Part shown: positions 1 through 9,379 of the stretch, piece after piece | How the letters are laid out: each line of letters begins with the position of its first letter | Numbering within the stretch: the stretch's first letter is position 1 | Assembly: GCA_964403075.1 (NCBI GenBank) | Contig: CAYOEV010000021.1 | Span: forward strand, 1-47,630 | Direction of reading: 5' to 3' | Source: CAYOEV01 sp964403075 | Lineage (GTDB): Bacteria > Bacteroidota > Bacteroidia > Cytophagales > Cyclobacteriaceae | Length of the DNA: 47,630 bases | Notes under the pieces: generated by a model | What the model was told of the DNA's origin: nothing | What the model saw: the letters and a program-made list of their open reading frames with translations, nothing else | The model's database searches: none | Position numbers and translations under genes: made by a program

Positions 1-579
1 CACATCGGCCTGGCTCGAAGCGAGCGTCTCTTCCAGCCAACGCCACTGATCCGGGCCTAAAAGAGTGCCTTTGCCTTTGGCAGTGATCGGGTCGCGAAAA
101 TAGCGGGTATCGAGTAGGAGAAGTGCGATTTGTAAACCCTCCCATTCGATGTATCGAACGCCATAAGTGCCGGGCCTTGATCTTCGGGGATCATTTGCTT
201 CCACCTCTAGAAAATCCAACAATAGCTCTTCGCTGGCTTCTTTTTGTGGGTATTCTTTTCCTGCGTTGTTGGCTCCATAATCATGATCATCCCATACGCC
301 ATCTACCTGAGCGAAGGATAATAGCTGCTGGTACTGCTCGTTTGATCGTTGCTTGTTGTACTTGGCAGCCATTACGGTCATGTCTTCTGTGTCGCCGTAA
401 ATGTTATCTCCTAACCAAATCCACCAATCTGGCTGCGCGGCAATGACATCATCCCATAATTCCTGCGGTCTGTCCTGATCACTGCATGAACCAAAAGCTA
501 ATTTGTAAATGTCTTGTGCAGGCAACTGAGTAAGACTGTGAAGAATACCAATGGTTAAAAAAAATCTGTTCATGGCCAT
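1..579 (-). CDS. PhoD-like alkaline phosphatase family protein (partial, runs off the window start)
   Basis: The first 193 codons of a secreted metallophosphatase are present; the gene continues past base 1, so no stop is seen. The N-terminus (MAMNRFFLTIG...LPAQ) reads as a signal peptide. It is followed by LAFGSC, then GDNIYGD near residue 75 and WDDHDYGAN near residue 115, the metal-binding motifs of the PhoD/calcineurin-like fold, and later LLDTRYFRDP. Family members hydrolyse phosphate esters outside the cytoplasm. Two in-frame ATGs (579 and 573) are possible; I took the longer. The gene lies downstream of the 653-3024 gene on the same strand but is separated from it by a terminator, so it probably has its own promoter. 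The substrate is not predictable. Confidence 0.85.
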   Translation of the reverse strand, partial: MAMNRFFLTIGILHSLTQLPAQDIYKLAFGSCSDQDRPQELWDDVIAAQPDWWIWLGDNIYGDTEDMTVMAAKYNKQRSNEQYQQLLSFAQVDGVWDDHDYGANNAGKEYPQKEASEELLLDFLEVEANDPRRSRPGTYGVRYIEWEGLQIALLLLDTRYFRDPITAKGKGTLLGPDQWRWLEETLASSQADV

Positions 580-603
580 GTGCTTAAATAGAGTGTAAAA
601 TAA

Positions 604-630
604 AAAAGCCATTCAGATAGAATGGCTTTT
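604..630 (-). terminator. Rho-independent terminator after the repetitive secreted protein
   Basis: A perfect 11-bp inverted repeat (AAAAGCCATTC / GAATGGCTTTT) has a 5-base loop. On the minus strand the stem ends in a T-run just beyond the stop codon at 653. Because both arms carry A/T tails it could act in both directions. Confidence 0.8.
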
Positions 631-652
631 AATCATTACCGTTATGCTAAGA

Positions 653-3024
653 CTACTTAATCACAATTTTTCTTTTTTCCAATTGGTTACCTTTTTGAAC
701 GACCATTATATATAGCCCACTTTTCAGTTGATTGGTTTGAACTTTCACCTCGTTTATGCGGCCTTTTGCCAAATCCTTCTCTGTGGCGTCTATCAGGTGG
801 CTATGAATGTCATAAAGCTGAATCTTTAAACTGGGATCTTCGGCGTTGACAATACGTAAGGTAAGGTCATAATTCGGTGGGGCTGGTTGAGGAAAAACTT
901 CCATGTTTCTAAGATTGTCCTCATCTCCGAAATCATCCCAGCCCAGTATCTCAACTATATCGGAGATGTACGTGTAATCACCGGGACAGGAAGAGGCTTT
1001 GGCCACCCATCGGTATTGGATGGTGTGTACTTCATACCCAGTACCGGGCACATAAATCCCGTGAATAAAGCCGTCATAATTGGATTTGCTTTCAATGTCT
1101 TCCCATTGTTCATCTTCACCGTCAAACACATACTGCTGCCATGCATAGTCAATGGGCACGTCAACACGTCCAGTACCTACAAAATATAGCTCTTCATCTT
1201 CCCCTTCGTAGGTAAGGGTACCCGGTGAGCCAATATCCGGACAGTTTGGTGATATCACTACAATATTTGACGATACCTCCACATCCTGACAGCCCGTAAA
1301 ACGGGCTTGCCTGATTAAATACAGTTCACCGCTCAGCTCACTTCCACTGAGTTCATAATTCGTTGCATTGGCACCTTCAATCAATTCCCAGGTGTTATCG
1401 AAAGAGGGTCGTTCCGTATCATTTTGATACCATTGGTATTCAGCCAGGAGTTCCACATTGGTGGAGGTAGCTGGAGGTCCACTGACTACAAAAAGGTCGT
1501 TTGAGGTATCGTATGTCCAATCTATACTTCCTCCTGTAAAAGTGGCTTGCTGGCAGGGATCCCTATTATACGCCACAACATTCGAATGCTTCACATAATC
1601 ATCGCAGCTTTCCAATTTAGCAAGACGCACATAATATCGAGTGGTTGCAGGTAATGCAAGGTCAAGACTCAACTGTTTTTCACCAGCTATTATCTCCCAG
1701 CTAGTACCTTCTCCCAGAATATTGGGATCATTTGTCTCATTCTGTGCCCAAGCGTATTCTACGACGTGACCTGGATACGTGCTGCTGGCAGCATTGGTAT
1801 TGAAAATGGATAGTCTGTTGGTGATATTTTCGTTTAACGAAATGCCGCCACCATCTTCGAGTCCATTAGGGAGGCAAATATCTACGCGTATCGGAACCAC
1901 ATTGGACTCACCAAAATATTCTTCACATCCAACAATACGCGCACAGCGTATGTAGTATCGATCTTGTGTTAACCCGCTGACTTCCAACTGGTCTGTTACC
2001 ACTGGAAGTCCAGCATTGCTGTAGACAATTTCCCATCCATTATCCTGACCTACAATATTTGGTAGATTTTGATCATTTACCAGCCAGATGTATTCAATTT
2101 CAGGGTAAGCCGGAAACAGGCTGAAACCAGATGTTTCATTTACGATTACATTGTTACCCTGCGGATCAAAATAGACTTGTTCGAAAGAAATTTCACCACC
2201 ATTGATACCGTTGGGTTTGCATTGGTCTACGGGTACTTTGACTCTGGGCGTTTCTCCCCAGTNNNNNNNNNNNNNNNNNNNNNNNNNNNNNNNNNNNNNN
2301 NNNNNNNNNNNNNNNNNNNNNNNNNNNNNNNNNNNNNNNNNNNNNNNNNNNNNNNNNNNNNNCAGGTGGTCTGATTGAGGTCACCCACTTCCAGGTCCAG
2401 CAGGTTTTCACTGTCAGGTACCACCTTCCAGTGGGGGTTGCCCACCACATTTTCAGTATCCACGTGCGAAAACATCCATATATATTCCAGCGTTAGGTCG
2501 GGGTCTGTGTAGTTGCTGTAGGCTTCCTGTACGTTATAGACCACATTGTCATCGTTGGGCTGGTAATGACCATCAAAGGCGACTTCACCACCATTGATCC
2601 CGTTGGGTTTGCATTGGTCTACGGGTACTTTGACTCTGGGCGTTTCTCCCCAGTAATCTTCACATCCGGTGATTCGGGCACACCGAATGAACCAGGTGGT
2701 CTGATTGAGGTCACCCACTTCCAGGTCCAGCAGGTTTTCACTGTCAGCTACTACCTTCCAGTGGGGGTTGCCCGGTGTATTTGGCTCGTTGACCAGGCTA
2801 CTCAGCCAAATGTATTCAAAACTGGAGGGATCCGTTACCGATGGGCTTGATGGTAAATACTCATTGACAATGATATTTATACCGGTTGGGTCAAAAATAC
2901 CATCATAAACAATGGTACCACCATTGATATTAGACGGATCGCATACATCCGTAATGGTGAGGTCGTGGGCACTTAGATCCCAACTGATCACAAGCATAAG
3001 GTGGGTGAGCAGGAGACTTTTCAT
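653..3024 (-). CDS. Repetitive secreted protein with type IX sorting domain, interrupted by an assembly gap
   Basis: A single gene is split only by the 100-N gap at 2263-2362. The start at 3024 gives a signal peptide (MKSLLLTHLMLVISW...). The body consists of repeats of about 110 residues, each with a WFIRCARITGCEDY-like core, a following PVDQCKPNGINGG segment and a Trp-rich EYIWL...NPHWKVV segment; paired cysteines suggest disulfides outside the cell. The last ~80 residues (VFPQPAPPNYDLTLRI...LKSGLYIMVV...KRKIVIK) form a type IX secretion C-terminal sorting domain. Reading frames on the two sides of the gap join if the missing DNA is 38 bp, as in the intact neighbouring repeat, which gives about 769 residues. 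Function is probably surface adhesion or structure, but that is inference. Confidence 0.85.
2192..2773. repeat. Tandem 330-bp coding repeat, two near-identical copies, the first containing the gap
   Basis: Bases 2192-2443 match 2584-2773 almost letter for letter, except that 100 Ns replace 38 bases of the repeat. Measured at the downstream ends (2443 and 2773) the unit is 330 bp, or 110 codons. More diverged units lie on both sides (towards 2880 and towards 1880). Such near-identity is the likely reason the assembly broke here. Confidence 0.85.
2263..2362. other. Assembly gap (100 Ns)
   Basis: Exactly 100 Ns, the conventional placeholder for a scaffold gap of unknown size. The bases on both sides are identical to the intact repeat copy, where the same two flanks are separated by 38 bp (2655-2692). 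Confidence 0.98.
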
Positions 3025-3102
3025 GATTGGTAATTCAGTAATAAATAGCTAGATCTTTTAAAATTATGAATTATTATAAATCGTGTCAATTAATTTTGAT
3101 GC

Positions 3103-3867
3103 ATGCGGAGTATGAAGGTTATTCATTTGTGGGTTGTGCTAGGTCTGGTAATGCTATCCTGTGCGGATAATGCTGAAAATGACATACAAGGGCCAGATCC
3201 GATTCAGGCAGAAGATTTTAGTTTAGGGGTATCTGAAAATCAGTCGGTTGGGCAGGTGCTTGGCACCTTACAAGTATCGGGCACTGGAACGCTAAATTAT
3301 ACCATGGGGAGCCAGGTGCCAGCTGGTTCCTTAACTGTGAATGCATCAGGAGAAATTATTGTTAACGACAGCTGCAGTTTTAATTTTGAGCGTAACAGCA
3401 GCATTACTGCAACAGTAAATGTTGCCGATAGCCTGAGCAGTACGAATTTGTCAGTGGCTATCAATTTGATCGATCGGCCGGAATCCTTAACCTTATGGAC
3501 TGGTGATACCCTTACTTTTAGTAAAGCATCGGGTGCCGACCCCGAACTGTCTACCAACCAGGATCAAATCTCACCAAATGTCTGGATTACACGTGGAAAT
3601 AACGGTGGGCAGATATACAATAGAAAGCTAGAAACCAGCGCAGATCCGGACACTAGTCCGGTAGGTACATTATGGGCTTTGGGTTCTTTGTCGGAAGTTG
3701 AGACGCTTTGTTTCGATACGTTTAGAAATACGATTCGGCCTAAAAATGTGGTTGGCGTTAATCTCGTGATGTATGCCGTAGCCGATGATGCTTATCTTGA
3801 AATTAAGTTTTCAGAATGGCCGGCTGGAAAGCAAGGAGGGTTTGCCTACACCCGAACGGCTCCATGA
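3103..3867 (+). CDS. Cadherin-like domain lipoprotein
   Basis: A 254-residue exported lipoprotein: residues 1-20 form a lipoprotein signal ending in VMLSC, with the acylated Cys at position 20. Residues 35-125 look like a cadherin/bacterial-Ig fold (FSLGVSENQSVGQVLGTLQVSG and SGEIIVNDSCSFNFERNSSITATV...). The C-terminal half is a beta-rich domain I do not recognise; it may bind a ligand on the surface. An in-frame ATG at 3112 (MKVIHLW) is an alternative start that keeps the same lipobox. The gene is divergent from the repetitive secreted protein (78 bp apart) and its stop overlaps the start of the next gene, so the two are probably cotranscribed. Confidence 0.75.
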   Translation: MRSMKVIHLWVVLGLVMLSCADNAENDIQGPDPIQAEDFSLGVSENQSVGQVLGTLQVSGTGTLNYTMGSQVPAGSLTVNASGEIIVNDSCSFNFERNSSITATVNVADSLSSTNLSVAINLIDRPESLTLWTGDTLTFSKASGADPELSTNQDQISPNVWITRGNNGGQIYNRKLETSADPDTSPVGTLWALGSLSEVETLCFDTFRNTIRPKNVVGVNLVMYAVADDAYLEIKFSEWPAGKQGGFAYTRTAP

Positions 3868-4559
3868 GAATTGCTTGCGTAGGTGATGTACATGGTTCGC
3901 GGAGGTGGGAAGAAGTAAAAAATCTATCCGTTGATCATATTGTTTTCGTTGGAGACCTGGTAGACTCAAAGGTGTATGATAACGAGCAGGTCATGTCAGT
4001 TTTTGAAGACATTCTTGAATTTAAGGTCAATAACGAAACGCGTGTAAAACTGCTATTGGGTAATCATGATGTACAATACCTCTATTTTCCGGATTATAGA
4101 TGCTCAGGTTTTCGTTCCGACGTTCAGGCATCTTTGACCCAGGAGTACCGGTCTCATCGCACCTTCTTTGATTTGGGTGCTTCTTTCGGCCCTTACCTTT
4201 TTTCCCACGCGGGCATTAGCGCTACCTGGTTGAAAGAATTCCAGTTATTCAATAGATTTTCTAACATGGATAACCATGGCATTGTCAAAACCTTAAATAG
4301 TTGGCTTCGGAATGGTGAACATCTTGAGCAATTGTTTGTAGCGGGTCGGGCACGTGGCGGTTCGGCTGCACACGGTGGACCGATATGGTGTGATTATTTT
4401 TTGGAATTGATTCATGATCCATTGTTGCGTGTCAATCAGGTGTTTGGGCATACGCAAGTAGATCAGTTGATTTCTACCAGCCTTCCTGGTGGTGAAAGGT
4501 TATTGAATGTAAACTACCTGGCTTATACCGATCATCCCATTTATGTGCTTGAGGTTTGA
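3864..4559 (+). CDS. Calcineurin-like metallophosphoesterase
   Basis: A 231-residue cytosolic phosphoesterase. The metal-binding motifs occur in order: GDVHGS near residue 7, GDLVDS near 29, GNHD near 68, FSHAGIS near 115 and GHTQ near 196. The arrangement resembles the protein phosphatase/Ap4A hydrolase branch. I chose the ATG at 3864 because it begins MRIACVGDVHG, the normal start of this fold, and overlaps the previous stop as ATGA; a longer frame from 3816 would add 16 unrelated residues. The 3' end overlaps the convergent gene by 19 bases. The substrate is unknown. Confidence 0.85.
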   Translation: MRIACVGDVHGSRRWEEVKNLSVDHIVFVGDLVDSKVYDNEQVMSVFEDILEFKVNNETRVKLLLGNHDVQYLYFPDYRCSGFRSDVQASLTQEYRSHRTFFDLGASFGPYLFSHAGISATWLKEFQLFNRFSNMDNHGIVKTLNSWLRNGEHLEQLFVAGRARGGSAAHGGPIWCDYFLELIHDPLLRVNQVFGHTQVDQLISTSLPGGERLLNVNYLAYTDHPIYVLEV

Positions 4560-5161
4560 CTGGCAAGTGAAAAACTTTCATTTAGTGTATTGTACCATTC
4601 CAAAATGACGCCTCTAGGTTCGTCGTAATCGGAGGTGCAATCGAAAATGGTAACGAGACCCTCATTGGTCTGTAACTGGAAGATTAACTCAAATTCCTGT
4701 GAGGTGTTTTTGAAAGCGCTGGAGTACTCAGCGATGAACCTCGAATTCCACTTGAAGCTCCTGACCTGGCTCATGAGCCAGTAATGACTCTTGCCATCAT
4801 ATCTTATTGCAATGGATTCGTGTTGATCGTCTATCCGCAAATCGATTAGTCCCCTTTTTCCTTTGGCCGTAGCGTACAGGAGGGTAAAAAAAACCATCAC
4901 AGCGATCAAAAGTGTGACCACGCCCATCATCATCCAAAAAACGTCACCATTATTCCAACCGCTGAGCAGCAGCATAGCCGCCACCAAAGAAAAAACAAAA
5001 AGTATGTACCATGAGGATTGGTTTGAGGTCCTGGAAACGTCTAATAAACCGGGTCGGTTGCGGACTTCAAATCCTTTCTCTTCCAGAAAAGTGCGCAAAC
5101 CTTCGGATACGGGATAGGGGACCATTGTAGTAAATTTTAAAATTTGTTTTTCTACAACCAA
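4541..5161 (-). CDS. Conserved-type membrane protein, unknown function
   Basis: A protein of up to 206 residues that I do not recognise. A short N-terminal region is followed by two adjacent hydrophobic helices (residues about 50-70, SWYILFVFSLVAAMLLLSGW, and 77-100, VFWMMMGVVTLLIAVMVFF). A soluble C-terminal domain of about 100 residues begins KGKRGLIDLRIDDQHESIAIRYDG and resembles a PH-like beta-sandwich. Translation may instead start at Met13 (5125, MVPYPVSEGL). Its 3' end overlaps that of the metallophosphoesterase by 19 bases on the opposite strand. Confidence 0.65.
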   Translation of the reverse strand: MVVEKQILKFTTMVPYPVSEGLRTFLEEKGFEVRNRPGLLDVSRTSNQSSWYILFVFSLVAAMLLLSGWNNGDVFWMMMGVVTLLIAVMVFFTLLYATAKGKRGLIDLRIDDQHESIAIRYDGKSHYWLMSQVRSFKWNSRFIAEYSSAFKNTSQEFELIFQLQTNEGLVTIFDCTSDYDEPRGVILEWYNTLNESFSLASQTSST

Positions 5162-5218
5162 ATTACACTTACGCTACCAAAAAAAAGGCCTATTTTCCAG
5201 CTGTTTTGGCTGCCCATT

Positions 5219-6274
5219 TCAACCTTTATTACCTTCCACCTGCCCATCGCTGGATAGAAATTTTGCCAACTGACTGGAGCTTTCGAAACCAGACATGAAA
5301 ATAACCAACACGGACATGATAGGTACAGAAAGCATCATCCCAAGCACGCCCCAAACACTTCCCCAAAAGGTTAGGGATAGGATAACCACCAAGGGGCTCA
5401 GGTTGAGCCCTCTACCCATGAGGCGGGGTTCTATATAGTTACCCACCAGCAACTGAATCATTTCAATGGAAACGAAGAGAAACAGGCTTGTGGAAATTGA
5501 ACCAAATTGTATAAGTGCAAAAAATGAAGGTAACAAGGTGGCGATCAAGGACCCAACATAGGGGATGTAATTAAAAGTAAAAATCAAGAAAGCCCACAGG
5601 AATGGAAAATCTAATCCGAAAGCCATCATTATCATGTAACTCAATACCCCGGTGAGTAAGCTGGTCTGGGTTTTAAGTCCTACATATTTGGATATGGATC
5701 GGTTGATTTGGTTCAACGAGCTTGATAACCTGGCCTGCTTTTCCTGATCGCGAAAAATATGGTGCAATTTTTTATCAAAAATATTTTCCTCTATTAATAA
5801 GAAAACTACGTAAATGAGGATTAAAACGGTATTACCCAGAATCGATGACAGGGACGATATTATCGGACCTAGTATTTTCTGGTAATCAAAATCTATTAAT
5901 CGACCTTCTAAGTTGGCCGCCAAACTTTCAAAATAGGGGTTGGCTTTGATTTGTTCAAGCAGTGGCTGCCATTCGATACGGTATTGATTGAGATTACCAT
6001 TGATCTGTTCGATGTTGTTGATCAACAACTCAGTGACCGCAAAAACAACCAGTATAATGATCAAAAAAGCAGACAAGCTGTAATACCACTCAGGGGCTTT
6101 CAATTTTAAAATCGGAATTTTCCGAAGCGATTGACGCAATAGGCTAATGAGATACCAAATGATAAGGGCAATGACAAAGGGTTGAAGAATGGTCCGATAT
6201 TCCATCAAAATGATGACGGAAAGCGTCAGAACAATGAGCCAGGCTGCAGCTTTTACGATAGGTGTTGTTTGCAT
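5219..6274 (-). CDS. AI-2E family transporter (PerM/YdiK-type permease)
   Basis: A 351-residue inner-membrane protein with the family layout: two or three N-terminal helices (AAAWLIVLTLSVIILMEY, PFVIALIIWYLISLL), a loop domain at about residues 95-150, and a C-terminal helix bundle. The bundle carries the conserved FTFNYIPYVGSLIATLLP near residue 235, a GNYIEPRLMG segment near 280 and LSPLVVILSLTFWGSVWGV. This superfamily includes TqsA and sodium/proton antiporters; the transported solute cannot be read from sequence. The gene appears to be transcribed alone. Confidence 0.88.
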   Translation of the reverse strand: MQTTPIVKAAAWLIVLTLSVIILMEYRTILQPFVIALIIWYLISLLRQSLRKIPILKLKAPEWYYSLSAFLIIILVVFAVTELLINNIEQINGNLNQYRIEWQPLLEQIKANPYFESLAANLEGRLIDFDYQKILGPIISSLSSILGNTVLILIYVVFLLIEENIFDKKLHHIFRDQEKQARLSSSLNQINRSISKYVGLKTQTSLLTGVLSYMIMMAFGLDFPFLWAFLIFTFNYIPYVGSLIATLLPSFFALIQFGSISTSLFLFVSIEMIQLLVGNYIEPRLMGRGLNLSPLVVILSLTFWGSVWGVLGMMLSVPIMSVLVIFMSGFESSSQLAKFLSSDGQVEGNKG

Positions 6275-6617
6275 AATCCTGAAAATCTTTTACCAAGTTC
6301 AAATATCTGTTAAAAATTGGGCAAAGTGCACGGCGATTAACCATCAAAAATATTTTTTCCTGATGGGATGTTTCAGGGACCTAAATAAGTTCAAAGATTG
6401 AACAGTTTGACCGCGTGAACGTTCATTGGGTACGGCCATGCGGTAGGGTCAGATATACAGACGAGAATGGTATGTACCTACAATATCTGTTTAGTTAGTC
6501 ATCCATAGACCATTTAATGCATCGTCAAATATTGGCTGGACGCAAGTTTGATTGTAAGCTGTTCATCCACAGGTATTATTGCGATTGCACCTATTTATTT
6601 CTCTAAGCATTGGTAGC
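6275..6617. other. Intergenic stretch without a gene
   Basis: About 340 bases between the permease start and the fasciclin terminator. No open frame of convincing composition is present. The only structure I see is a 7-bp inverted repeat (CAGATAT at 6450-6456, ATATCTG at 6483-6489) around a small GGTATGTACC palindrome. It should hold the promoter of the permease, but no clear TAnnTTTG box is present on the minus strand. Confidence 0.4.
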
Positions 6618-6650
6618 AAAAAAAAAGCCACCTCAGGAGAGGCAGCTTTT
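6618..6650 (-). terminator. Rho-independent terminator after the fasciclin lipoprotein
   Basis: An interrupted 12-bp inverted repeat (AAAAGCcaCCTC / GAGGcaGCTTTT) has an AGGA loop. On the minus strand it is followed by about nine Ts, 23 bases after the stop codon at 6673. Confidence 0.8.
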
Positions 6651-6672
6651 CGTAAATTATTGTAAACCAATG

Positions 6673-7215
6673 TTAATTGGCAGGTGGTAAGATTACCGCA
6701 TCAATGATATGAACCACACCGTTTGCAGCTTTTACATCGGCAGTAGTCACATTGGCACCGTTCACTTGTACGCCATTGGTTGTAGAAATTGTTACTTCTG
6801 CACCGTTTACTGTCGCAGCTTTCATTCCGTCTGATAAATCCGTTGACATTACATTACCGCTTACTACGTGGTAAGTAAGGATTGCAGTCAGTTGGTCTTT
6901 ATTTTCCGGCTTCAACAAGTTGTCCAAAGTACCTTCAGGCAAGGCAGCAAATGCATCATTTGTTGGTGCGAAAACAGTAAAGGGGCCATCACCTTGTAAT
7001 GTTTCTACCAATCCAGCTGCTTTCAATGCACTTACTAAAGTTGATAATGATTCTGTCGCTACAGCTAAACCTACAATATCAGGTGTTTGCGCAGGCGCAT
7101 CGTACGCAGACTCGTTTGCAGTGGTATCTGTTTCAGTGGTCTCATCTGATTTCGGAGTGCTACATGCTACGAATGAAACCAAAAGTGTAAGAGATAATAA
7201 ATTAAAATATTTCAT
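6673..7215 (-). CDS. Fasciclin (FAS1) domain lipoprotein
   Basis: A 180-residue surface or periplasmic lipoprotein. The start at 7215 (MKYFNLLSLTLLVSFVACS) gives a clean lipoprotein signal with Cys18; a longer frame to 7257 would put an unlikely 14-residue extension before it. An acidic Thr/Glu-rich linker of about 25 residues follows. A single FAS1 domain then carries the H1 box (GPFTVFAPTNDAFAALPEGT), the central YHVVSG and the H2 box (NGVVHIIDAVILPP). FAS1 domains mediate adhesion or ligand binding. The gene stands alone, bounded downstream by a strong terminator. Confidence 0.92.
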   Translation of the reverse strand: MKYFNLLSLTLLVSFVACSTPKSDETTETDTTANESAYDAPAQTPDIVGLAVATESLSTLVSALKAAGLVETLQGDGPFTVFAPTNDAFAALPEGTLDNLLKPENKDQLTAILTYHVVSGNVMSTDLSDGMKAATVNGAEVTISTTNGVQVNGANVTTADVKAANGVVHIIDAVILPPAN

Positions 7216-7355
7216 AATGAAAAATTTGGTTAGGCACTCATAACCTTTGGTAGACACAAAATGTTCGAAAAGAATAAAAGTTAACAGCGGGTTGATCTTG
7301 GCAACTTACCAATCACAGGCCCGGATAATTAATTTTAGCCTTCAAAACGTGAACC

Positions 7356-7754
7356 ATGCGCGGACTTATACTGACGGTTGTAGCGATTGTATTATCTATT
7401 ACTACCATGTGGCTGGGCCTCACTTACACTCTTTTTTCTTTGGTTTTAAACGGGCGGTGGAAGGATTTGAATGCTTACTTCTTTGATATCGCTGTTTCTA
7501 TTGATCAATTGGGGAATGTGGTGATGCGAGATCTGTTCAATCGACTGCTGATTACCAAACAATCACCTTACCTTTTCGGCAATGAGGATGAAGTGATATC
7601 CAGTGTGTTGGGCAAAAACCAGCAATTAGGTACGCTGAAATTCCTGGGAAAGCTAGTGGTGGGGCTGCTGGACGTCATTGATCCCAATCATTCCATCAAT
7701 TCTATAGAATATCGACAACTGTTCACCAAAAAAAATAAGGACAACCAGAATTAG
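7356..7754 (+). CDS. Small membrane-anchored protein, unknown function
   Basis: A 132-residue protein with one strong N-terminal membrane helix (residues 4-32) and a soluble remainder containing RWKDLNAYFFDIAVSIDQLGN and SVLGKNQQLGTLKFLGKLVVGLLDVIDP. I do not recognise a catalytic motif. It precedes glutaminase by 26 bases and may share its transcript. Confidence 0.65.
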   Translation: MRGLILTVVAIVLSITTMWLGLTYTLFSLVLNGRWKDLNAYFFDIAVSIDQLGNVVMRDLFNRLLITKQSPYLFGNEDEVISSVLGKNQQLGTLKFLGKLVVGLLDVIDPNHSINSIEYRQLFTKKNKDNQN

Positions 7755-7780
7755 TCGAGAGAAGCTTGGCATCACATTAC

Positions 7781-8734
7781 ATGGCTCCAAGTTTGGATAG
7801 TTCGGTTTTCTTTGCAAGTATGGATTACCCAGGCATTACCCGGCATATTTACGAGCAGGTGATGGCCATGCCTCAGGAAGGGGAGGTGGCCAACTACATT
7901 CCGGAACTGCAACATGTAGATGCCAAGCAGTTTGGGGTTCAGTTAACTACCGTTCAGGGACAAAAATTTGGTATTGGTCACCACAAAGTCAAATTTTCTA
8001 TTCAAAGTATTGCTAAAGTCTTTTCATTGAGTTTACTGTACAATGAGACGGGAGAGGCCATTTGGGATCGAGTGGGCGTCGAGCCATCGGGCACCCCATT
8101 TAACTCTTTGATACAATTGGAGTACGACAGGGGAATTCCTAGAAATCCTTTTATCAATGCGGGGGCTTTGGTGGTGAGTGATGCTTTGATCGACTTATTT
8201 GATGACTCCGTAGAATCCGTTTTACAATTTGTGAGTCAGTTGTGCGGATTGGAACGGGTGACCATTAATGAAAAGATGGCTAACGCTGAAATGTCCGTTG
8301 CCTATAGAAATTCGGCGGTACTCAATCTTATGAAAGGTTTTGGAAACATTCACCATCCGGTAGAAAAAGTGCTCGAGGTTTACACGAGGGTGTCGGCAAT
8401 CGAAATGACCTGTGAAGAACTGGCACGTGCTTTTCTCTACCTTGCCAACGATGGGATAGACCCAATTACCAATAAAAAGATCATTGATTACGACAAAAGT
8501 CAACGAGTAAATGCCCTAATGCTTACGTGCGGCTTTTATGACGAAGCCGGTGAGTTTGCCTTTAAAGTTGGCATTCCTGGAAAAAGTGGGGTCGGAGGGG
8601 GTATCGTCGCTATTCATCCGGATCGGTACGCTTTGGCCGTGTGGAGCCCAAAGTTGAACAATAAAGGAAATTCCTTCAAGGGAATGAAATTTTTAGAACT
8701 GTTTACCTCAGCGACTGGGAATAGTATTTTTTAA
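7781..8734 (+). CDS. glsA: Glutaminase A
   Basis: A 317-residue enzyme of the serine-dependent beta-lactamase fold that hydrolyses L-glutamine to glutamate and ammonia in the cytosol. The Ser-x-x-Lys catalytic pair lies in FSIQSIAKVF. Other family landmarks are YDRGIPRNPFINAGALVV, AYRNSAVLNLMKGFGN and GIPGKSGVGGGIVAIHPD. The length matches bacterial GlsA. I start at the ATG (MAPSLDSSVFF); a TTG five codons upstream (7766) is in frame but less likely. It is followed three bases later by an MscS-like channel gene, so the two are likely cotranscribed. Confidence 0.93.
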   Translation: MAPSLDSSVFFASMDYPGITRHIYEQVMAMPQEGEVANYIPELQHVDAKQFGVQLTTVQGQKFGIGHHKVKFSIQSIAKVFSLSLLYNETGEAIWDRVGVEPSGTPFNSLIQLEYDRGIPRNPFINAGALVVSDALIDLFDDSVESVLQFVSQLCGLERVTINEKMANAEMSVAYRNSAVLNLMKGFGNIHHPVEKVLEVYTRVSAIEMTCEELARAFLYLANDGIDPITNKKIIDYDKSQRVNALMLTCGFYDEAGEFAFKVGIPGKSGVGGGIVAIHPDRYALAVWSPKLNNKGNSFKGMKFLELFTSATGNSIF

Positions 8735-8737
8735 ATC

Positions 8738-9268
8738 ATGCTTGTAAACATACCCTTAATCCACTCACCTTATTTTTGGTCCTCGATATGGACCTTGTCG
8801 GGATTACTCATCCTCATGATCGTAAGAATGACCGTGGGAGCCTATATAGGACATAGGGGACAACATGGGGATTTCAATGCATATCGTATTGCCTACGTTA
8901 AAAAGGTGATTTATTTCTTGATTGGTCTGGGTTATGCCATTTACCTGGGTTGGGTTTGGAAAGTTGATTTTGCTGGATTGGCACTTTACCTGGCTTCATT
9001 ACTCACTATCGTAGGGGTGGCCTTGTTTGCAACCTGGTCCATCTTAAGTAACATCACCGCATCTATGGTGTTGTTCTTTTTTTTTCCATTCAGAGTTGGC
9101 TCCAAGGTGAAAATCCTCGATGGGGAATCCAGTATTTCGGGTACGGTGTTGGCTTTATCCATGTTTTCCGTACGTATTCAAACCGATCAAGGTGAAGTCT
9201 ACTGCCCCAACAGTGTAGTCATTCAGAAATCTGTTTTATTGATCCATAGTCAGGAAGAAAAAGTCTAA
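8738..9268 (+). CDS. Short MscS-family mechanosensitive channel-like protein
   Basis: A 176-residue inner-membrane protein. Three or four hydrophobic helices precede an MscS-type pore helix and beta domain (ATWSILSNITASMVLFFFFP, then FRVGSKVKILDGESSISGTV). The C-terminal alpha-beta domain of full MscS is almost absent, since the protein ends soon after GEVYCPNSVVIQKSVL. It could give an osmotic release channel or a partner of a longer channel. It sits three bases after glutaminase. Confidence 0.82.
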   Translation: MLVNIPLIHSPYFWSSIWTLSGLLILMIVRMTVGAYIGHRGQHGDFNAYRIAYVKKVIYFLIGLGYAIYLGWVWKVDFAGLALYLASLLTIVGVALFATWSILSNITASMVLFFFFPFRVGSKVKILDGESSISGTVLALSMFSVRIQTDQGEVYCPNSVVIQKSVLLIHSQEEKV

Positions 9269-9379
9269 CTTCCAAGGACTTCCGAAGATTTTATTTTTTA
9301 CCCCCTTTAGTGTTGAGTCAGAAATAATCTGAATGATTGGGATGAACAATTTGTACTACATGAGTAAATATTTAATGAC

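Noticed and set aside
123..446. 107-codon plus-strand frame at the window start
   Set aside because: It lies wholly antisense to the PhoD-like gene, whose motifs are unmistakable; its own sequence is Arg/Leu/Cys-rich with no family match.
2069..2450. Open frames running through the N block
   Set aside because: They exist only because Ns are read as unknown residues; the real frame is the minus-strand secreted protein with a 38-bp fill.
6450..6489. Inverted repeat CAGATAT/ATATCTG around GGTATGTACC
   Set aside because: The 26-base loop and weak A/T stem are within what chance gives in 340 bases; no T-run or gene context supports a function.
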